From Desulfocapsa sp. (GTDB taxonomy: Bacteria > Desulfobacterota > Desulfobulbia > Desulfobulbales > Desulfocapsaceae): a stretch of 64,000 bases of DNA. The notes below the pieces were generated by a model. The model ran no database searches, was not told the DNA's origin, and saw only the letters and a list, made by a program, of their open reading frames with translations. Every line of letters begins with the position of its first letter. Position 1 is the first letter of the stretch. The translations under genes were made by a program, and so were the position numbers. Positions 16,202-25,284 of the stretch are shown in pieces. The DNA is taken from NCBI GenBank assembly GCA_013792135.1, contig VMSP01000025.1:1-64000 (forward strand), given 5' to 3'.

Positions 16202-17089
16202 TCAGATTCGCAGAAATTTCTGCATGGAGGTGTAGCTGCCTGCGGTGCAGAGGATAATGGATAAAATAACAATGGTACAGATAATTTCCGGTGGAAAAAA
16301 GGTGAAGGTGAAGAGATCAAGAAAACCTGCTCCCGAGAAATGGCGTAATATCCATTGAAAGAGTGTGTAGAGTGAGGCAAGTCCTAGCAGCGAACCCATG
16401 AGGCCTAGGAGTATTCCTTCCAGGAGAAAGGGGGTACGGATGTAGTTATTGGTCGCACCAACCAGCTTCAGGAGTTCCAGCTCTTCCTGCCGGGCGAAGA
16501 TGGTCAGGCGGATGGTGGATGCAACCATGAAGGTGGCGGTCAGAATGAGCAGGAAACCACTGAGGAGCACGACAATGGAGAGCAGTTGGGTGAAGTAGTA
16601 AAAACGCTCCACCCATTTTTGGCCGTATTGTACCTTCTGGCTGCCAGGCAGTGTGGCCAGGTATTCGGAAAAGAGCTTGATCTGGCTGAGGCTGCGCAGA
16701 CTCCTCAAGGGAGTCACCTCTATTGAGGCGGGCAGGAAGTCGGTGGGCATGTCGGTGAGGACATCACGGTTGTCGCCAAGCTCTTTGGCAAAACGCGAGT
16801 AGGCTTCTGCCTTGGAGATAAATTTTATTTCCTGCACCTGGTCAAACTGGGTGATCTTAAGGCGAAGTTGTTCCTGCATTTCAGGACCGGGCTCTTCTTC
16901 TAAATAGACGACAAGGCGCAGGTCATCGCTTACCTTGTCTCCGGCGTTCAGCATGTTGAGGTAGATCAAATAAAAAAAAGAAAAAATAAGCACAGAGAGG
17001 CTGACCGTCAGGCAGGTCATGAACTGGGTTGTCCATGTCTGTCGCAGGTTACGTCCTGTCTGCCGGAAGACGGAAAACCAGAAATTCAT
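16202..17089 (-). CDS. ftsX: Cell division protein FtsX
   Basis: FtsX is the four-helix membrane partner of FtsE and transmits the ATPase cycle to periplasmic EnvC. The 295 residues show TM1 (about 22-45, LTVSLSVLIFSFFYLIYL), a periplasmic loop of about 120 residues (VVYLEEEP ...) and three C-terminal helices including VVLLSGFLLILTATFMVAS. The RQEELELLKLVGAT motif of FtsX/MacB permeases is present. It overlaps ftsE by 4 bases (ATGA type), which implies translational coupling. Confidence 0.94.
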   Translation of the reverse strand: MNFWFSVFRQTGRNLRQTWTTQFMTCLTVSLSVLIFSFFYLIYLNMLNAGDKVSDDLRLVVYLEEEPGPEMQEQLRLKITQFDQVQEIKFISKAEAYSRFAKELGDNRDVLTDMPTDFLPASIEVTPLRSLRSLSQIKLFSEYLATLPGSQKVQYGQKWVERFYYFTQLLSIVVLLSGFLLILTATFMVASTIRLTIFARQEELELLKLVGATNNYIRTPFLLEGILLGLMGSLLGLASLYTLFQWILRHFSGAGFLDLFTFTFFPPEIICTIVILSIILCTAGSYTSMQKFLRI

Positions 17090-17793
17090 ATCTCGTTACC
17101 TCTGGTCAGTGATGCTAGTTTCCCGTTATGGAGTCTCATGACACGATGGGTGGAGTGACGGTAGAGGGTTTCGTCATGGGTGGCGATGACGATGGTGGCG
17201 CCGGAGTTGCTGCACCTGACCAGCAGTTCCATGACCTGGGCAGTGCTGGTTGCATCCAGATTACCGGTTGGCTCATCGACTAGAATCAGGGTGGGGGAAT
17301 TGGCAACCGCCCTGGCCAAGGCCACGCGTTGTTGTTCTCCACGAGAGAGGTCGCCGGTCAGGATGTCGTGTTTGTCTTCGAGCTGCAGTTGAGCCAGCAG
17401 GCTCCTGACCCGGCTGCGGATGATCTGTGGTTTTTTGTAGGAGACCTCCATGGAAATAGCGATGTTTTCCGCCACTGTCCGCTCGGTAAGCAGCCGGAAA
17501 TCCTGGTAGGCCATTCCTACTTTCTGCCGTAGCTTTGCCAGTTTGTTGCCGGTAACCTGGTGGATGTTCATGCCGGCGACCTCAATCAGCCCCGTGCTGG
17601 GTTTGTCCATGTTGGAGAGCAGTTTGAGCAGGGTGGTTTTTCCCGCGCCGCTCCTGCCGATCAGGAAGAAGACCTCTCCACTGGCAATGGAGACAGAGAT
17701 ATCGGCCAGTGCTGTCACGTTTGGCGGATAACTCTTGCTGACCTTGATCACCTCGATCATGGCCGTGCGGGAGGAAGTAGTGGTTTCGGTCAT
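17086..17793 (-). CDS. ftsE: Cell division ATP-binding protein FtsE
   Basis: This 235-residue ABC ATPase has Walker A GRSGAGKTTLL, Q-loop MAYQDFRLL, signature LSRGEQQRVALARA, Walker B LILVDEPTGNLD and H-loop IATHDE. The short length and the FtsX gene directly after it identify FtsE rather than another ABC subunit. ATP binding drives FtsEX-EnvC activation of septal amidases. It begins the ftsE-ftsX-envC-ctpA run, about 40 bases after the CooC-like gene. Confidence 0.95.
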   Translation of the reverse strand: MTETTTSSRTAMIEVIKVSKSYPPNVTALADISVSIASGEVFFLIGRSGAGKTTLLKLLSNMDKPSTGLIEVAGMNIHQVTGNKLAKLRQKVGMAYQDFRLLTERTVAENIAISMEVSYKKPQIIRSRVRSLLAQLQLEDKHDILTGDLSRGEQQRVALARAVANSPTLILVDEPTGNLDATSTAQVMELLVRCSNSGATIVIATHDETLYRHSTHRVMRLHNGKLASLTRGNEI

Positions 17794-17834
17794 GGCGGAT
17801 TATTTATTCCAACCGATGAATAATTGGTAGTTGA

Positions 17835-18608
17835 TCATTGGCTAGTGTCCATTGCAAAGATTGTATCAAAAAGAGCGGTTGTGGTTTGAATGATCTCGGC
17901 GTCATCGCCCAGTTTGAGGTAGGACTCGCCGCTCAACTCCTGATTAATCAGGTCGTTACTGGTAGGTATGATGCCGCCCAAGGTCATGCCTGTTTCCGCG
18001 ACTGCCGCATTGATCTTTTCCTGAAGCAGGCTTGGTAGTGGTTGCGGCGCGCGATTGATCAGCAGATACTGATGTTTGACATCCAGTCCCAGAGGGGCGG
18101 TGATGTCTGATATGCGTTTGGCGGTCAGGATGCCGCGGGCTGAAGGATCGGAGGTGATAAAGAGGTAGTCGATGGTACGAAGATTCATCCGGCTCAGATG
18201 TTCCATTCCGGCCTCATTATCGACGATGATATATTGATAATTGTCCGCCAGTTTGTCCATAGTCATGGCCAGATACTGGTTGGCGGCGCAGTAGCAGCCA
18301 GGACCGTCCGGTTGGCCCATGACCAGGAGATCAAAACCGATTTCTTCGATCAGGGCCTGGTGAATCTTCAGCTCCATGAACTGATCACGGCTCATATTAG
18401 GCGGTAGCTCCCCTTTCAGCTCTTTTCTGATCTTGCCCAGGGTAAGGCCCACCTTCATGCCAAGCAGTTCGTTCAGGTTGGCGTTGGCGTCTGCGTCGAC
18501 CAGAAGGAGAGGGGTCATTTTTTTCTGCAGGAGGTATCTGGTCAGCAGGGCGGATGTGGTTGTCTTGCCGGTTCCGCCTTTGCCGGCCATGGCTATTACT
18601 TTTGTCAT
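17835..18608 (-). CDS. CooC-like MinD/ParA-type ATPase
   Basis: This 257-residue cytoplasmic P-loop NTPase has a deviant Walker A, GKGGTGKTT (residues 10-18), and the signature Lys of the SIMIBI class. The sequence GPGCYCAANQ places C105-x-C107 as the metal-binding CxC characteristic of CooC, which helps insert nickel into carbon monoxide dehydrogenase. No cooS/acsB gene is in the window, so a maturation target must be elsewhere if that role holds. It is adjacent to ftsE but probably functionally unrelated. Confidence 0.85.
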   Translation of the reverse strand: MTKVIAMAGKGGTGKTTTSALLTRYLLQKKMTPLLLVDADANANLNELLGMKVGLTLGKIRKELKGELPPNMSRDQFMELKIHQALIEEIGFDLLVMGQPDGPGCYCAANQYLAMTMDKLADNYQYIIVDNEAGMEHLSRMNLRTIDYLFITSDPSARGILTAKRISDITAPLGLDVKHQYLLINRAPQPLPSLLQEKINAAVAETGMTLGGIIPTSNDLINQELSGESYLKLGDDAEIIQTTTALFDTIFAMDTSQ

Positions 18609-18663
18609 CGTCTGTCTCGTTTATATCTCTGCTCAGGGAAAAGAGTTGGGAAAACTGATGAAC

Positions 18664-18713
18664 CGTTAAGGATATGATTTCCTCTAGTTATTCCCTTAAC
18701 GCTCTTTGGGCCG
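18664..18713. repeat. Palindromic intergenic element, degenerate copy F
   Basis: Arms CGTTAAGG (18664-18671) and CCTTAACG (18694-18701) flank 22 bases. They are followed by CTCTTTGGGCCG, so on the minus strand CGGC-CCAAAG-AGCG is read where copies A and B have CGGC-ATAAGG-AGC. Only one hairpin is recognisable. The assignment to the family is tentative. Confidence 0.35.
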
Positions 18714-18716
18714 TTT

Positions 18717-18988
18717 TCACAATTTTAAGGTCAATGTTATTTTTGAAAGACAACTTAAATCTCTCTTTCATATAATGAAGACCACACTTTATGTCAAATT
18801 AAAGGTGCTTTTGGCAGTTGATTCTTACTTTCCCCTTGCAACTTGATACGCAGTTGGTATTTTTATAAGTTTTATATGAAAAGAAGGAGCAGGGGGAGTA
18901 CATTGCAAAAGTCAGTCTGTTTCTTGTTTATAATATCTTAACTTTAATTTGTTCACGAGCCGTGCCTTGCTGAAAAAAGGAGAATACC
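18717..18988 (+). promoter_or_regulatory. Leader region of ileS with a possible -10 box
   Basis: Non-coding AT-rich region between the divergent CooC-like gene and ileS. TATAAT at 18929-18934 is a good -10 candidate. The best -35 match, TTGCAA at 18903-18908, is spaced 20 bases away, longer than ideal. AAAGGAGAA at about 18975 is a clear ribosome-binding site for the ATG at 18989. I see no T-box or riboswitch-like fold. Confidence 0.3.
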
Positions 18989-21814
18989 ATGGATTACAGG
19001 GACACCCTGAATCTGCCCCAGACCAATTTTAACATGAAGGCCAATCTGTCTCAGAAAGAGCCTCTGTTATTAAAACGTTGGGAAAAGGAAGACCTGTACG
19101 GACAGTTACAGGAGCGGGGACAGAATAAACCCCTTTATGTCCTACATGATGGCCCTCCCTATGCCAATGGTCATATCCATCTGGGAACTGCTTTTAATAA
19201 AATTTTAAAGGATATTATCCTGAAATCCCGCCGTATGGCAGGCTTTCAGGCTCCATATATCCCTGGTTGGGATTGTCATGGCCTGCCCATTGAACACAAT
19301 GTGGACAAGGAGCTGGGTGACAAGAAAAAAGTGATTCCCAAGCTATCCAAACGGGGAGCCTGCCGCAAGTATGCGGAAAAGTGGGTCAAGACCCAGAAGG
19401 CTGAGTTTAAGCGCCTTGGTGTCCTCGGTGACTGGGACAGGCCCTATTTGACCATGAATTACGACTATGAGGCGGTCATTGCCAGGGAGTTTAACCGTTT
19501 TCTGCTCTCGGGCTCAGTGGTCCGCAACAAGAAGCCGGTATTCTGGTGTTCCACCTGCACCACCGCCCTGGCTGAGGCCGAGGTTGAATACTATGATCAC
19601 ACCTCGCCTTCCATCTATGTGAAATTCCCGGTGGTTGAAGACCTCTCGGATATTGATCCGGCGCTCGGTGCGGCCAAGGTGTCGGTGGTGATCTGGACCA
19701 CCACCCCCTGGACCCTGCCGGCCAATCTGGCCGTGGCCTTTCATCCGGATTTTGTTTATGCCGCCGTGAAAGTTGAGGGTGAAATTCTGATTCTGGCCCA
19801 GGATCTGGTCCTCAAGGTGATGGCCGATCTTGCCATTGCGGACTATGCCATTGTTGCTACCTTTTCAGCGCGCGGCCTTGAGCGCAGGAACTGTCGTCAT
19901 CCCTTCCTGGACCGGAACTCTCTGATGGTCCTGGCCGATTACGTGACTGCCGATGCCGGTACCGGATGTGTTCATACTGCCCCTGGCCATGGTGCCGACG
20001 ATTATCTGACCGGTCTGCGCTATGGCCTGGAGGTCCTGTCACCGGTGGACAGTGAGGGCTGTTATACTGCGGAGGCCGGCAAGTATGAGGGCCAGCAGGT
20101 GCCGGCGGTCAACAAGGTGATCACTGGGGATATGCGGGAGTCAGGCGTCCTGCTCCATGAGTCCGCCATTACCCATAGTTATCCCCACTGCTGGCGTTGC
20201 AAGAAGCCGGTTATGTACCGGGCCACGCCCCAGTGGTTTATCTCCCTGGATCAGAATGACCTGCGTGCCAAGGCCTTGGCCGAGATTAAAAAGGTGGAGT
20301 GGACTCCGGCCTGGGGGATGCAGCGGATTCAGTCCATGGTTGAAAACAGGCCGGACTGGTGTCTCTCCCGTCAGCGCACCTGGGGCGTACCCATCACCGT
20401 ACTCAGCTGCAAGGAGTGCGGAGAGGTCGTCAAGAGTGAGGCGCTGGTTGAACGGATTGATCTCCTGTTCAAGGAGGAAGGGGCTGATGCCTGGTTCCGC
20501 CACGGGGTGGAGGATTTTCTCGAGCCCGGCACCTGTTGTTCCCAGTGTGGTTGCACCCATTTTGTCAAGGAAGAGGATATCCTGGATGTCTGGTTTGACT
20601 CCGGTACCAGTCATGCCGCGGTCTGTGAAAAGCGGGAAGAGCTGCGCTCCCCTGCCGATCTCTATCTTGAAGGCAGTGATCAGCACCGCGGCTGGTTTCA
20701 GTCCTCTCTGCTCACCTCGGTGGGAACCCGGGGGCGGGCCCCGTTCAAGGGTGTTCTGACCCATGGCTATGTGGTTGACGGCAAGGGCAAGAAGATGTCC
20801 AAGTCCGTCGGCAATGTAGTGGCTCCCCAGGAGGTGATTGATAAATTCGGCGCCGAGATTCTGCGTCTCTGGGTTTCCAGCGAGGACTACCGTGATGATG
20901 TCAAGGTCTCGGATGAGATCCTGAAACAGGTGGCCGATGCCTATCGGAAGATCCGCAATACCATCCGTTATATGCTGGGCAATCTCTTTGATTTTGATCC
21001 TGAGCAGGATCGTGTTGCCTATGCTGATCTGCCGGAGATCGATCGCTGGGCCCTGGCCCGTTTTGAGGAGTTGAAAGGACGGGTGACGGCGGCTTACGAA
21101 CGCTTTGAATTCCATTCGATCCATCAGGGGCTCAATTATTTCTGCGGCTTGACCATGAGTGCTTTCTATCTTGATATCCTCAAGGACCGGCTCTACTGTT
21201 CCGGAACGGAGTCGCTTCCGCGCCGTGCGGCCCAGACGGTGCTGCATGAGATCCTGGATGGTCTGCTTCGGCTCATGACCCCGGTGCTCAGCTTTACCGC
21301 GGCCGAATCCTGGGAGTCACTGTATAATCTTGCACCGGATGCGCCCCTTGAGCAGAGTGTCTTTTTTGTGGAATTTCCGCCTCTGCATCCGGAAAGGCGC
21401 GATGGCGAGTTGGAGGGCAGGTGGGAAAAACTGGTCATGGTTCGTTCAGAGATCACCAAGGCCCTGGAAGGGGCCCGTCGGGAAAAGGTGATCGGTCATC
21501 CCCTTGAGGCAGAGGTGTTGCTCCAGGTCGGCGGTGAATGGGCTGATTTTATCCACCAGGAGTGGCAGACCATCAAGGATGTCTGTATTGTCTCTGAGTT
21601 GACCCCGTGCGATGATTTTGCGGTTCTTGGGCTTACTCCTTATGTGAGCAAGGAACTTCCAGGGCTGTCTGTGGCCGTACGGCAGGCCACTGGAGAGAAG
21701 TGCGAGCGTTGCTGGATTCGCTCTACCACCGTGGGAAAGAATCAGGTCCATCCACAGCTCTGTGCGCGCTGTGCTTCCGTGGTGACTGAGATGGGTCTGG
21801 GGGCTTTCGTATAA
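18989..21814 (+). CDS. ileS: Isoleucyl-tRNA synthetase
   Basis: Class I synthetase charging tRNA-Ile, 941 residues. It has the HIGH-type motif (GHIHLGTAFNKILKD, near 63), the editing domain (TTTPWTLPANLAVAF), KMSKS (KGKKMSKSVGNVV) and a C-terminal zinc finger CERCWIR ... CARC. The zinc-finger form is the bacterial type 1 enzyme. The stop codon is directly followed by the lspA ATG, so the pair is translationally linked, a widespread arrangement. Confidence 0.97.
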   Translation: MDYRDTLNLPQTNFNMKANLSQKEPLLLKRWEKEDLYGQLQERGQNKPLYVLHDGPPYANGHIHLGTAFNKILKDIILKSRRMAGFQAPYIPGWDCHGLPIEHNVDKELGDKKKVIPKLSKRGACRKYAEKWVKTQKAEFKRLGVLGDWDRPYLTMNYDYEAVIAREFNRFLLSGSVVRNKKPVFWCSTCTTALAEAEVEYYDHTSPSIYVKFPVVEDLSDIDPALGAAKVSVVIWTTTPWTLPANLAVAFHPDFVYAAVKVEGEILILAQDLVLKVMADLAIADYAIVATFSARGLERRNCRHPFLDRNSLMVLADYVTADAGTGCVHTAPGHGADDYLTGLRYGLEVLSPVDSEGCYTAEAGKYEGQQVPAVNKVITGDMRESGVLLHESAITHSYPHCWRCKKPVMYRATPQWFISLDQNDLRAKALAEIKKVEWTPAWGMQRIQSMVENRPDWCLSRQRTWGVPITVLSCKECGEVVKSEALVERIDLLFKEEGADAWFRHGVEDFLEPGTCCSQCGCTHFVKEEDILDVWFDSGTSHAAVCEKREELRSPADLYLEGSDQHRGWFQSSLLTSVGTRGRAPFKGVLTHGYVVDGKGKKMSKSVGNVVAPQEVIDKFGAEILRLWVSSEDYRDDVKVSDEILKQVADAYRKIRNTIRYMLGNLFDFDPEQDRVAYADLPEIDRWALARFEELKGRVTAAYERFEFHSIHQGLNYFCGLTMSAFYLDILKDRLYCSGTESLPRRAAQTVLHEILDGLLRLMTPVLSFTAAESWESLYNLAPDAPLEQSVFFVEFPPLHPERRDGELEGRWEKLVMVRSEITKALEGARREKVIGHPLEAEVLLQVGGEWADFIHQEWQTIKDVCIVSELTPCDDFAVLGLTPYVSKELPGLSVAVRQATGEKCERCWIRSTTVGKNQVHPQLCARCASVVTEMGLGAFV

Positions 21815-22348
21815 ATGATACGTTTTTTGGCTATAGTAGCGGCGGTTGTGGTCGGAGACCAGTTGACAAAACTGTGGATTCTAAATTCATTTTCTTTGTA
21901 TGAATCCCTGGAGATTATCCCCGGATTTTTCAGCCTCACCTATTTGACGAACAAGGGGGCTGCTTTTGGCTTTCTGGCCGGACAGACAGGGGCTTGGCGA
22001 CACTATCTGTTTTTGGTTCTTGGGGCTGTAGCCCTGATGGTGATTGTCATTGCCTGGTTTCGAATGCGGCATGCTCACTGGCTCTATTCAATAAGCCTGC
22101 CACTGATTGGTGGCGGTGCCCTTGGTAATCTGATAGATCGTATCAGGCATGGTTCCGTGGTTGACTTTCTTGATGTTTTCATCGGGACCCATCACTGGCC
22201 GGCTTTTAATGTTGCAGATTCAGCGATCAGTATTGGGGTGGCTGTTTTTTTACTTGCGAATATATTGGAAGATTCTGAGCAGGGACGCTCTAGTGTTGCG
22301 GGTGCCAAGGACGGGGCAGGGGCGACAAAAAGGGAAATTGATAAGTGA
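21815..22348 (+). CDS. lspA: Lipoprotein signal peptidase
   Basis: Inner-membrane aspartyl protease that removes the signal peptide of prolipoproteins. It has 177 residues with four hydrophobic helices. The catalytic aspartates are in GALGNLIDRIRHGSVVDFLD and FNVADSAIS. It starts at ATG 21815 with no gap after ileS. The last 25 residues are polar and add to the typical length. It would process the cytochrome lipoprotein and the 58840 lipoprotein in this window. Confidence 0.96.
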   Translation: MIRFLAIVAAVVVGDQLTKLWILNSFSLYESLEIIPGFFSLTYLTNKGAAFGFLAGQTGAWRHYLFLVLGAVALMVIVIAWFRMRHAHWLYSISLPLIGGGALGNLIDRIRHGSVVDFLDVFIGTHHWPAFNVADSAISIGVAVFLLANILEDSEQGRSSVAGAKDGAGATKREIDK

Positions 22349-22397
22349 AGGTTGAAGAATTAAGTAGTCTCAAAGTACCTAGAGTAAAGGTGTTGAA

Positions 22398-23348
22398 ATG
22401 AAAATAGCAGTTCTTTTTCCAGGCCAGGGCTCTCAGTATCTGGGCATGGGGCGCGAATTTATTGAGACAGATTCTGCTTGCGCTGCTATTATGGTACAGG
22501 CTGAAGCTGTGTGTGATTTTCCCCTGCGCCAGCTCTGCATCGAAGGGCCCATGGAGGAATTGACCAGGGCTATTCATCTGCAACCGGCCATCACTGTAAC
22601 TAATCTTATCTGCTGGCAGGCGCTGCAAAAGGCCTGGAGGGGTAAGGTCGTTGCCAGTTGTTTTGCCGGGCACAGTCTGGGTGAATATTCAGCCCTTTGT
22701 GCTGCCGGGGTGCTCAGTGTTGAGGATACCATGCGGCTTGTGGCCAAGCGCGGCATGTTGATGGAGCGTGAGGGACAGAAACATCCAGGGGCCATGCGAG
22801 CCGTGCTCGGCTTGAGCATTGGTGATATTGAAGGAATTATTGCTCAGTGTGCTGGTGCTGGTGTGGCCACCGTTGCCAATTATAACACCGATCAGCAGAT
22901 CGTGATCTCAGGGGAGGTAGCGGCGCTGGATGCCGTTGGGGGCATCGCCGCAGAGCGGGGTGCTAAAATTATTCCTTTGGCGGTCAGTGTGGCCAATCAT
23001 AGTCCACTGGTGGCGGATGCTGTTCCTGATTTTGCCACATTTATGGCAGAGGTGGAATTTAATCGTCCGCAGATTCCTGTTTATTTTAATGTCCTGGCCG
23101 CAACGGAAGAGGAACCCGCTATGATTCGAGAAGTAATGGCCAGGCAGATCGCCTCCAGGGTTCGCTGGTTCGAGCTCATTCAAGCCATGATCGGGCAGGG
23201 AGTTGATACCTTTATCGAGGTGGGTCCCAAAACTGTGTTAAAAGGGATGATACGTAAGATTGCCCCCAAAGGCTATGTATATCAGGCCTTGCAGCTGGAT
23301 ACTCCTGACAGCTTGGGTCAATGTCTTGAACAGCTAGGCATGAATTAA
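22398..23348 (+). CDS. fabD: Malonyl-CoA:ACP transacylase
   Basis: Transfers malonyl from CoA to acyl carrier protein to supply chain-extension units. The 316 residues carry LFPGQGSQYLGMG at the N-terminus, the nucleophile elbow GHSLGEYSAL and the catalytic His in ANHSPLVADA. It is separated from the main fab operon (25630-33506) by mlaA, mlaC and a cyclic-nucleotide-binding gene, but all run in the same direction. Confidence 0.96.
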   Translation: MKIAVLFPGQGSQYLGMGREFIETDSACAAIMVQAEAVCDFPLRQLCIEGPMEELTRAIHLQPAITVTNLICWQALQKAWRGKVVASCFAGHSLGEYSALCAAGVLSVEDTMRLVAKRGMLMEREGQKHPGAMRAVLGLSIGDIEGIIAQCAGAGVATVANYNTDQQIVISGEVAALDAVGGIAAERGAKIIPLAVSVANHSPLVADAVPDFATFMAEVEFNRPQIPVYFNVLAATEEEPAMIREVMARQIASRVRWFELIQAMIGQGVDTFIEVGPKTVLKGMIRKIAPKGYVYQALQLDTPDSLGQCLEQLGMN

Positions 23349-23374
23349 TTTTGTCAGTAAGGATGGGTCACACT

Positions 23375-24163
23375 ATGAAGCCAAAAAAAATGTTCATTAT
23401 CTTCTTGTTCCTGATGATTGTGGTTGTCCCTGTTGCCGGTAGCTGGGCTGAAGATGGAGAAGGAAGTGTTGGTTTGCTGGATGATGATGGGAAGGAAGAT
23501 TTTGACACATTTTTCGAAGAAGAGAGTGGATATGATCCTTTGGAGTCCATGAATAGGGTTTTTTTTCAAGTGAATGATAAACTCTATTTTTGGGTATTGA
23601 AACCGGTCAACAGGGTATATTCAACAGTTGTTCCCATTGATCTTCGACAGTGTTTTGGTAACTTTTTTGATAATATTGCCGCCCCGGTACATGTGATAAA
23701 CAATCTTTTACAGGGAAAGTTTACCGATGCGACCATTGATTTTTCAAGATTCTTGATTAACTCCACAGTGGGAGTTTTGGGGCTTGGGGATCCGGCCTTG
23801 CGCTCATTTGGGCTTGAGCCTAAGCCTGAAGATTTTGGCCAGACCTTGGGGGTCTGGGGGCTTGGTGAAGGACCTTATTTGTGTCTGCCGCTTATTGGGC
23901 CCTTGACTGTGCGGGATTCATTTGGCTTTGCTGGTGACGCTGTAACTCATCCGGTCACCTATGTTAGTAGTACGTATCTGGATAGCACAGCTTATTATTC
24001 AGCTGATAAGTTGAATCTGTTGTCTTTGAATCCCGACCTTTATGAGGAGATGAAAAGGTATTCTCTGGATCCTTATGTCTCTATGCGACAGGTGTATCTT
24101 GAATACAGGCGGAATAAGGTGTTGGATAAGAAAGTGGAAAATAATATAATCAATGATTTGTAG
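23375..24163 (+). CDS. mlaA: MlaA (VacJ) family outer-membrane lipid asymmetry protein
   Basis: MlaA removes misplaced phospholipids from the outer leaflet of the outer membrane. The family core is clear: DPLESMNRVFFQVNDKLY, the FFDNI / VHVINNLLQGKF helices, RFLINSTVGVLGLGDPA and the EDFGQTLGVWGLGEGPYLCLP pore region. I take ATG 23375 as start; an ATG at 23363 and an upstream start are possible. The signal peptide ends PVAGSWA and lacks the lipobox Cys of E. coli MlaA, so this version would be soluble or otherwise anchored. Followed closely by mlaC. Confidence 0.92.
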   Translation: MKPKKMFIIFLFLMIVVVPVAGSWAEDGEGSVGLLDDDGKEDFDTFFEEESGYDPLESMNRVFFQVNDKLYFWVLKPVNRVYSTVVPIDLRQCFGNFFDNIAAPVHVINNLLQGKFTDATIDFSRFLINSTVGVLGLGDPALRSFGLEPKPEDFGQTLGVWGLGEGPYLCLPLIGPLTVRDSFGFAGDAVTHPVTYVSSTYLDSTAYYSADKLNLLSLNPDLYEEMKRYSLDPYVSMRQVYLEYRRNKVLDKKVENNIINDL

Positions 24164-24182
24164 CCAGGAGTTGTGCAGATAA

Positions 24183-24815
24183 ATGTTACTTAGAAATTTA
24201 AAAAAAATAATTATGATGAAATATATATATGCGTTATTGGCCCTGCTTGTTTGCTCTTTCTGGTCTGATCCTTCTGCTCTTGCTCTTGGTGGGCCCACAG
24301 AGCAGTTACGGCCCACGTTAAATGTCGTGATAGATATCCTGCTTGATCCTTCCCTGAAAGGGAGCGAATATAAGGTGGAGCGGCGTACTAAAATTATGGG
24401 TCATGTAACCCAGGTATTTGATTTTCGTGAAATGTCCAAACGGGTGGTTGGGAGGGAATGGAAGGCTTTGTCTCCCGAAAAACAGGACAATTTTCAGAAG
24501 ATTTTTACCAAACTGCTTGAAAATGCCTATATCGGCAAATTAGAGAATTATTCCGGGCAGGAAATTCAGTACATTGGAGAACGGCTGAAGGATGATAGAG
24601 CAATTGTCTCGACTCAAATTGAGAATAATGGCCAGTTGATTCCTGTTGATTATGTCATGATTAAAGAAGGAGCTCGGTGGATGGTCTACGATATTAATAT
24701 CGAAGGGGTGAGTCTGGTTCGCAACTACATGGAACAGTTCAAATCTATCCTTCGTCGTGACAAGTTTGACGGGCTGGTAAAGCTTCTCGAGGAAAAAAAC
24801 AGGACTTTTGAATAA
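24183..24815 (+). CDS. mlaC: MlaC family periplasmic phospholipid-binding protein
   Basis: Shuttles phospholipid between MlaA and the inner-membrane MlaFED transporter. A signal peptide (KYIYALLALLVCSF) leads to a Tol_Tol_Ttg2/MlaC domain. Recognisable segments are FDFREMSKRVVGREWKALSP, FTKLLENAYIGKLENYSG and VDYVMIKEGARWMVYDI. The start is ATG 24183, with AGGAG upstream; ATG 24213 is possible. The transporter subunits MlaD, E and F are not in the window. Confidence 0.9.
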   Translation: MLLRNLKKIIMMKYIYALLALLVCSFWSDPSALALGGPTEQLRPTLNVVIDILLDPSLKGSEYKVERRTKIMGHVTQVFDFREMSKRVVGREWKALSPEKQDNFQKIFTKLLENAYIGKLENYSGQEIQYIGERLKDDRAIVSTQIENNGQLIPVDYVMIKEGARWMVYDINIEGVSLVRNYMEQFKSILRRDKFDGLVKLLEEKNRTFE

Positions 24816-25284
24816 TTTACTTTCCTCAAAGCATCCTTCAGGATTGGCACAGAAACGTTGTGGGGATGTTTTTGCTTTTCTTGGAGCAGAAGAGCAGAAG
24901 CGACTGGCGTCTGTGGTAACCGAAAGGATTCTTGAACAGGATTCGTATCTCTTTGAGGTTGGTGACCCTGCCGACGAGGTCTTCTTTCTGGCTCAGGGGC
25001 GGCTGTCAGTTCAAAAAAAAACGGGGTTTCATCGTAAGATGCAGGTGGTGGCTATACTGGAATCAGGGGCCATCGTAGGCGAGGCCGGGCTTCTGTCAGG
25101 TCATGTCCATGGTGTAAGCGTCAGAGCCATTGAGCACTCGCATCTTTTTCGTTTAGGGTGTCAAGAGCTACAGACTCTGGAACGCACTGACTCGCAACTG
25201 GTTATCCAGCTTTTAAAGCACTTGTTGTTGATCAGCAGTCTGCGTCTGGAGAAAACTGCTGAACGCTTGGCCCATGTGCTGTAG
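24808..25284 (+). CDS. Cyclic nucleotide-binding domain protein
   Basis: This 158-residue protein consists of one cNMP-binding beta-barrel. Core segments are LFEVGDPADEVFFLAQGRLSV and GAIVGEAGLLSG, the latter covering the phosphate-binding cassette, although the usual R-[ST]-A is changed to HGVSVRAIE. No helix-turn-helix follows, so it is not a Crp-type activator. It starts at TTG 24808 and overlaps the mlaC stop by 8 bases, with AGGAC just upstream. Its partner and ligand are unknown. Confidence 0.8.
   Translation: MNNLLSSKHPSGLAQKRCGDVFAFLGAEEQKRLASVVTERILEQDSYLFEVGDPADEVFFLAQGRLSVQKKTGFHRKMQVVAILESGAIVGEAGLLSGHVHGVSVRAIEHSHLFRLGCQELQTLERTDSQLVIQLLKHLLLISSLRLEKTAERLAHVL

Noticed and set aside
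18717-18988. T-box or other riboswitch before ileS
   Set aside because: No T-box core (AGGGTGGNACCGCG-like) or Stem I motifs are visible, and T-boxes are not expected in this lineage.
20141-21247. Minus-strand open frame (368 codons) opposite ileS
   Set aside because: Antisense shadow of ileS; composition reflects the codon pattern of the real gene.
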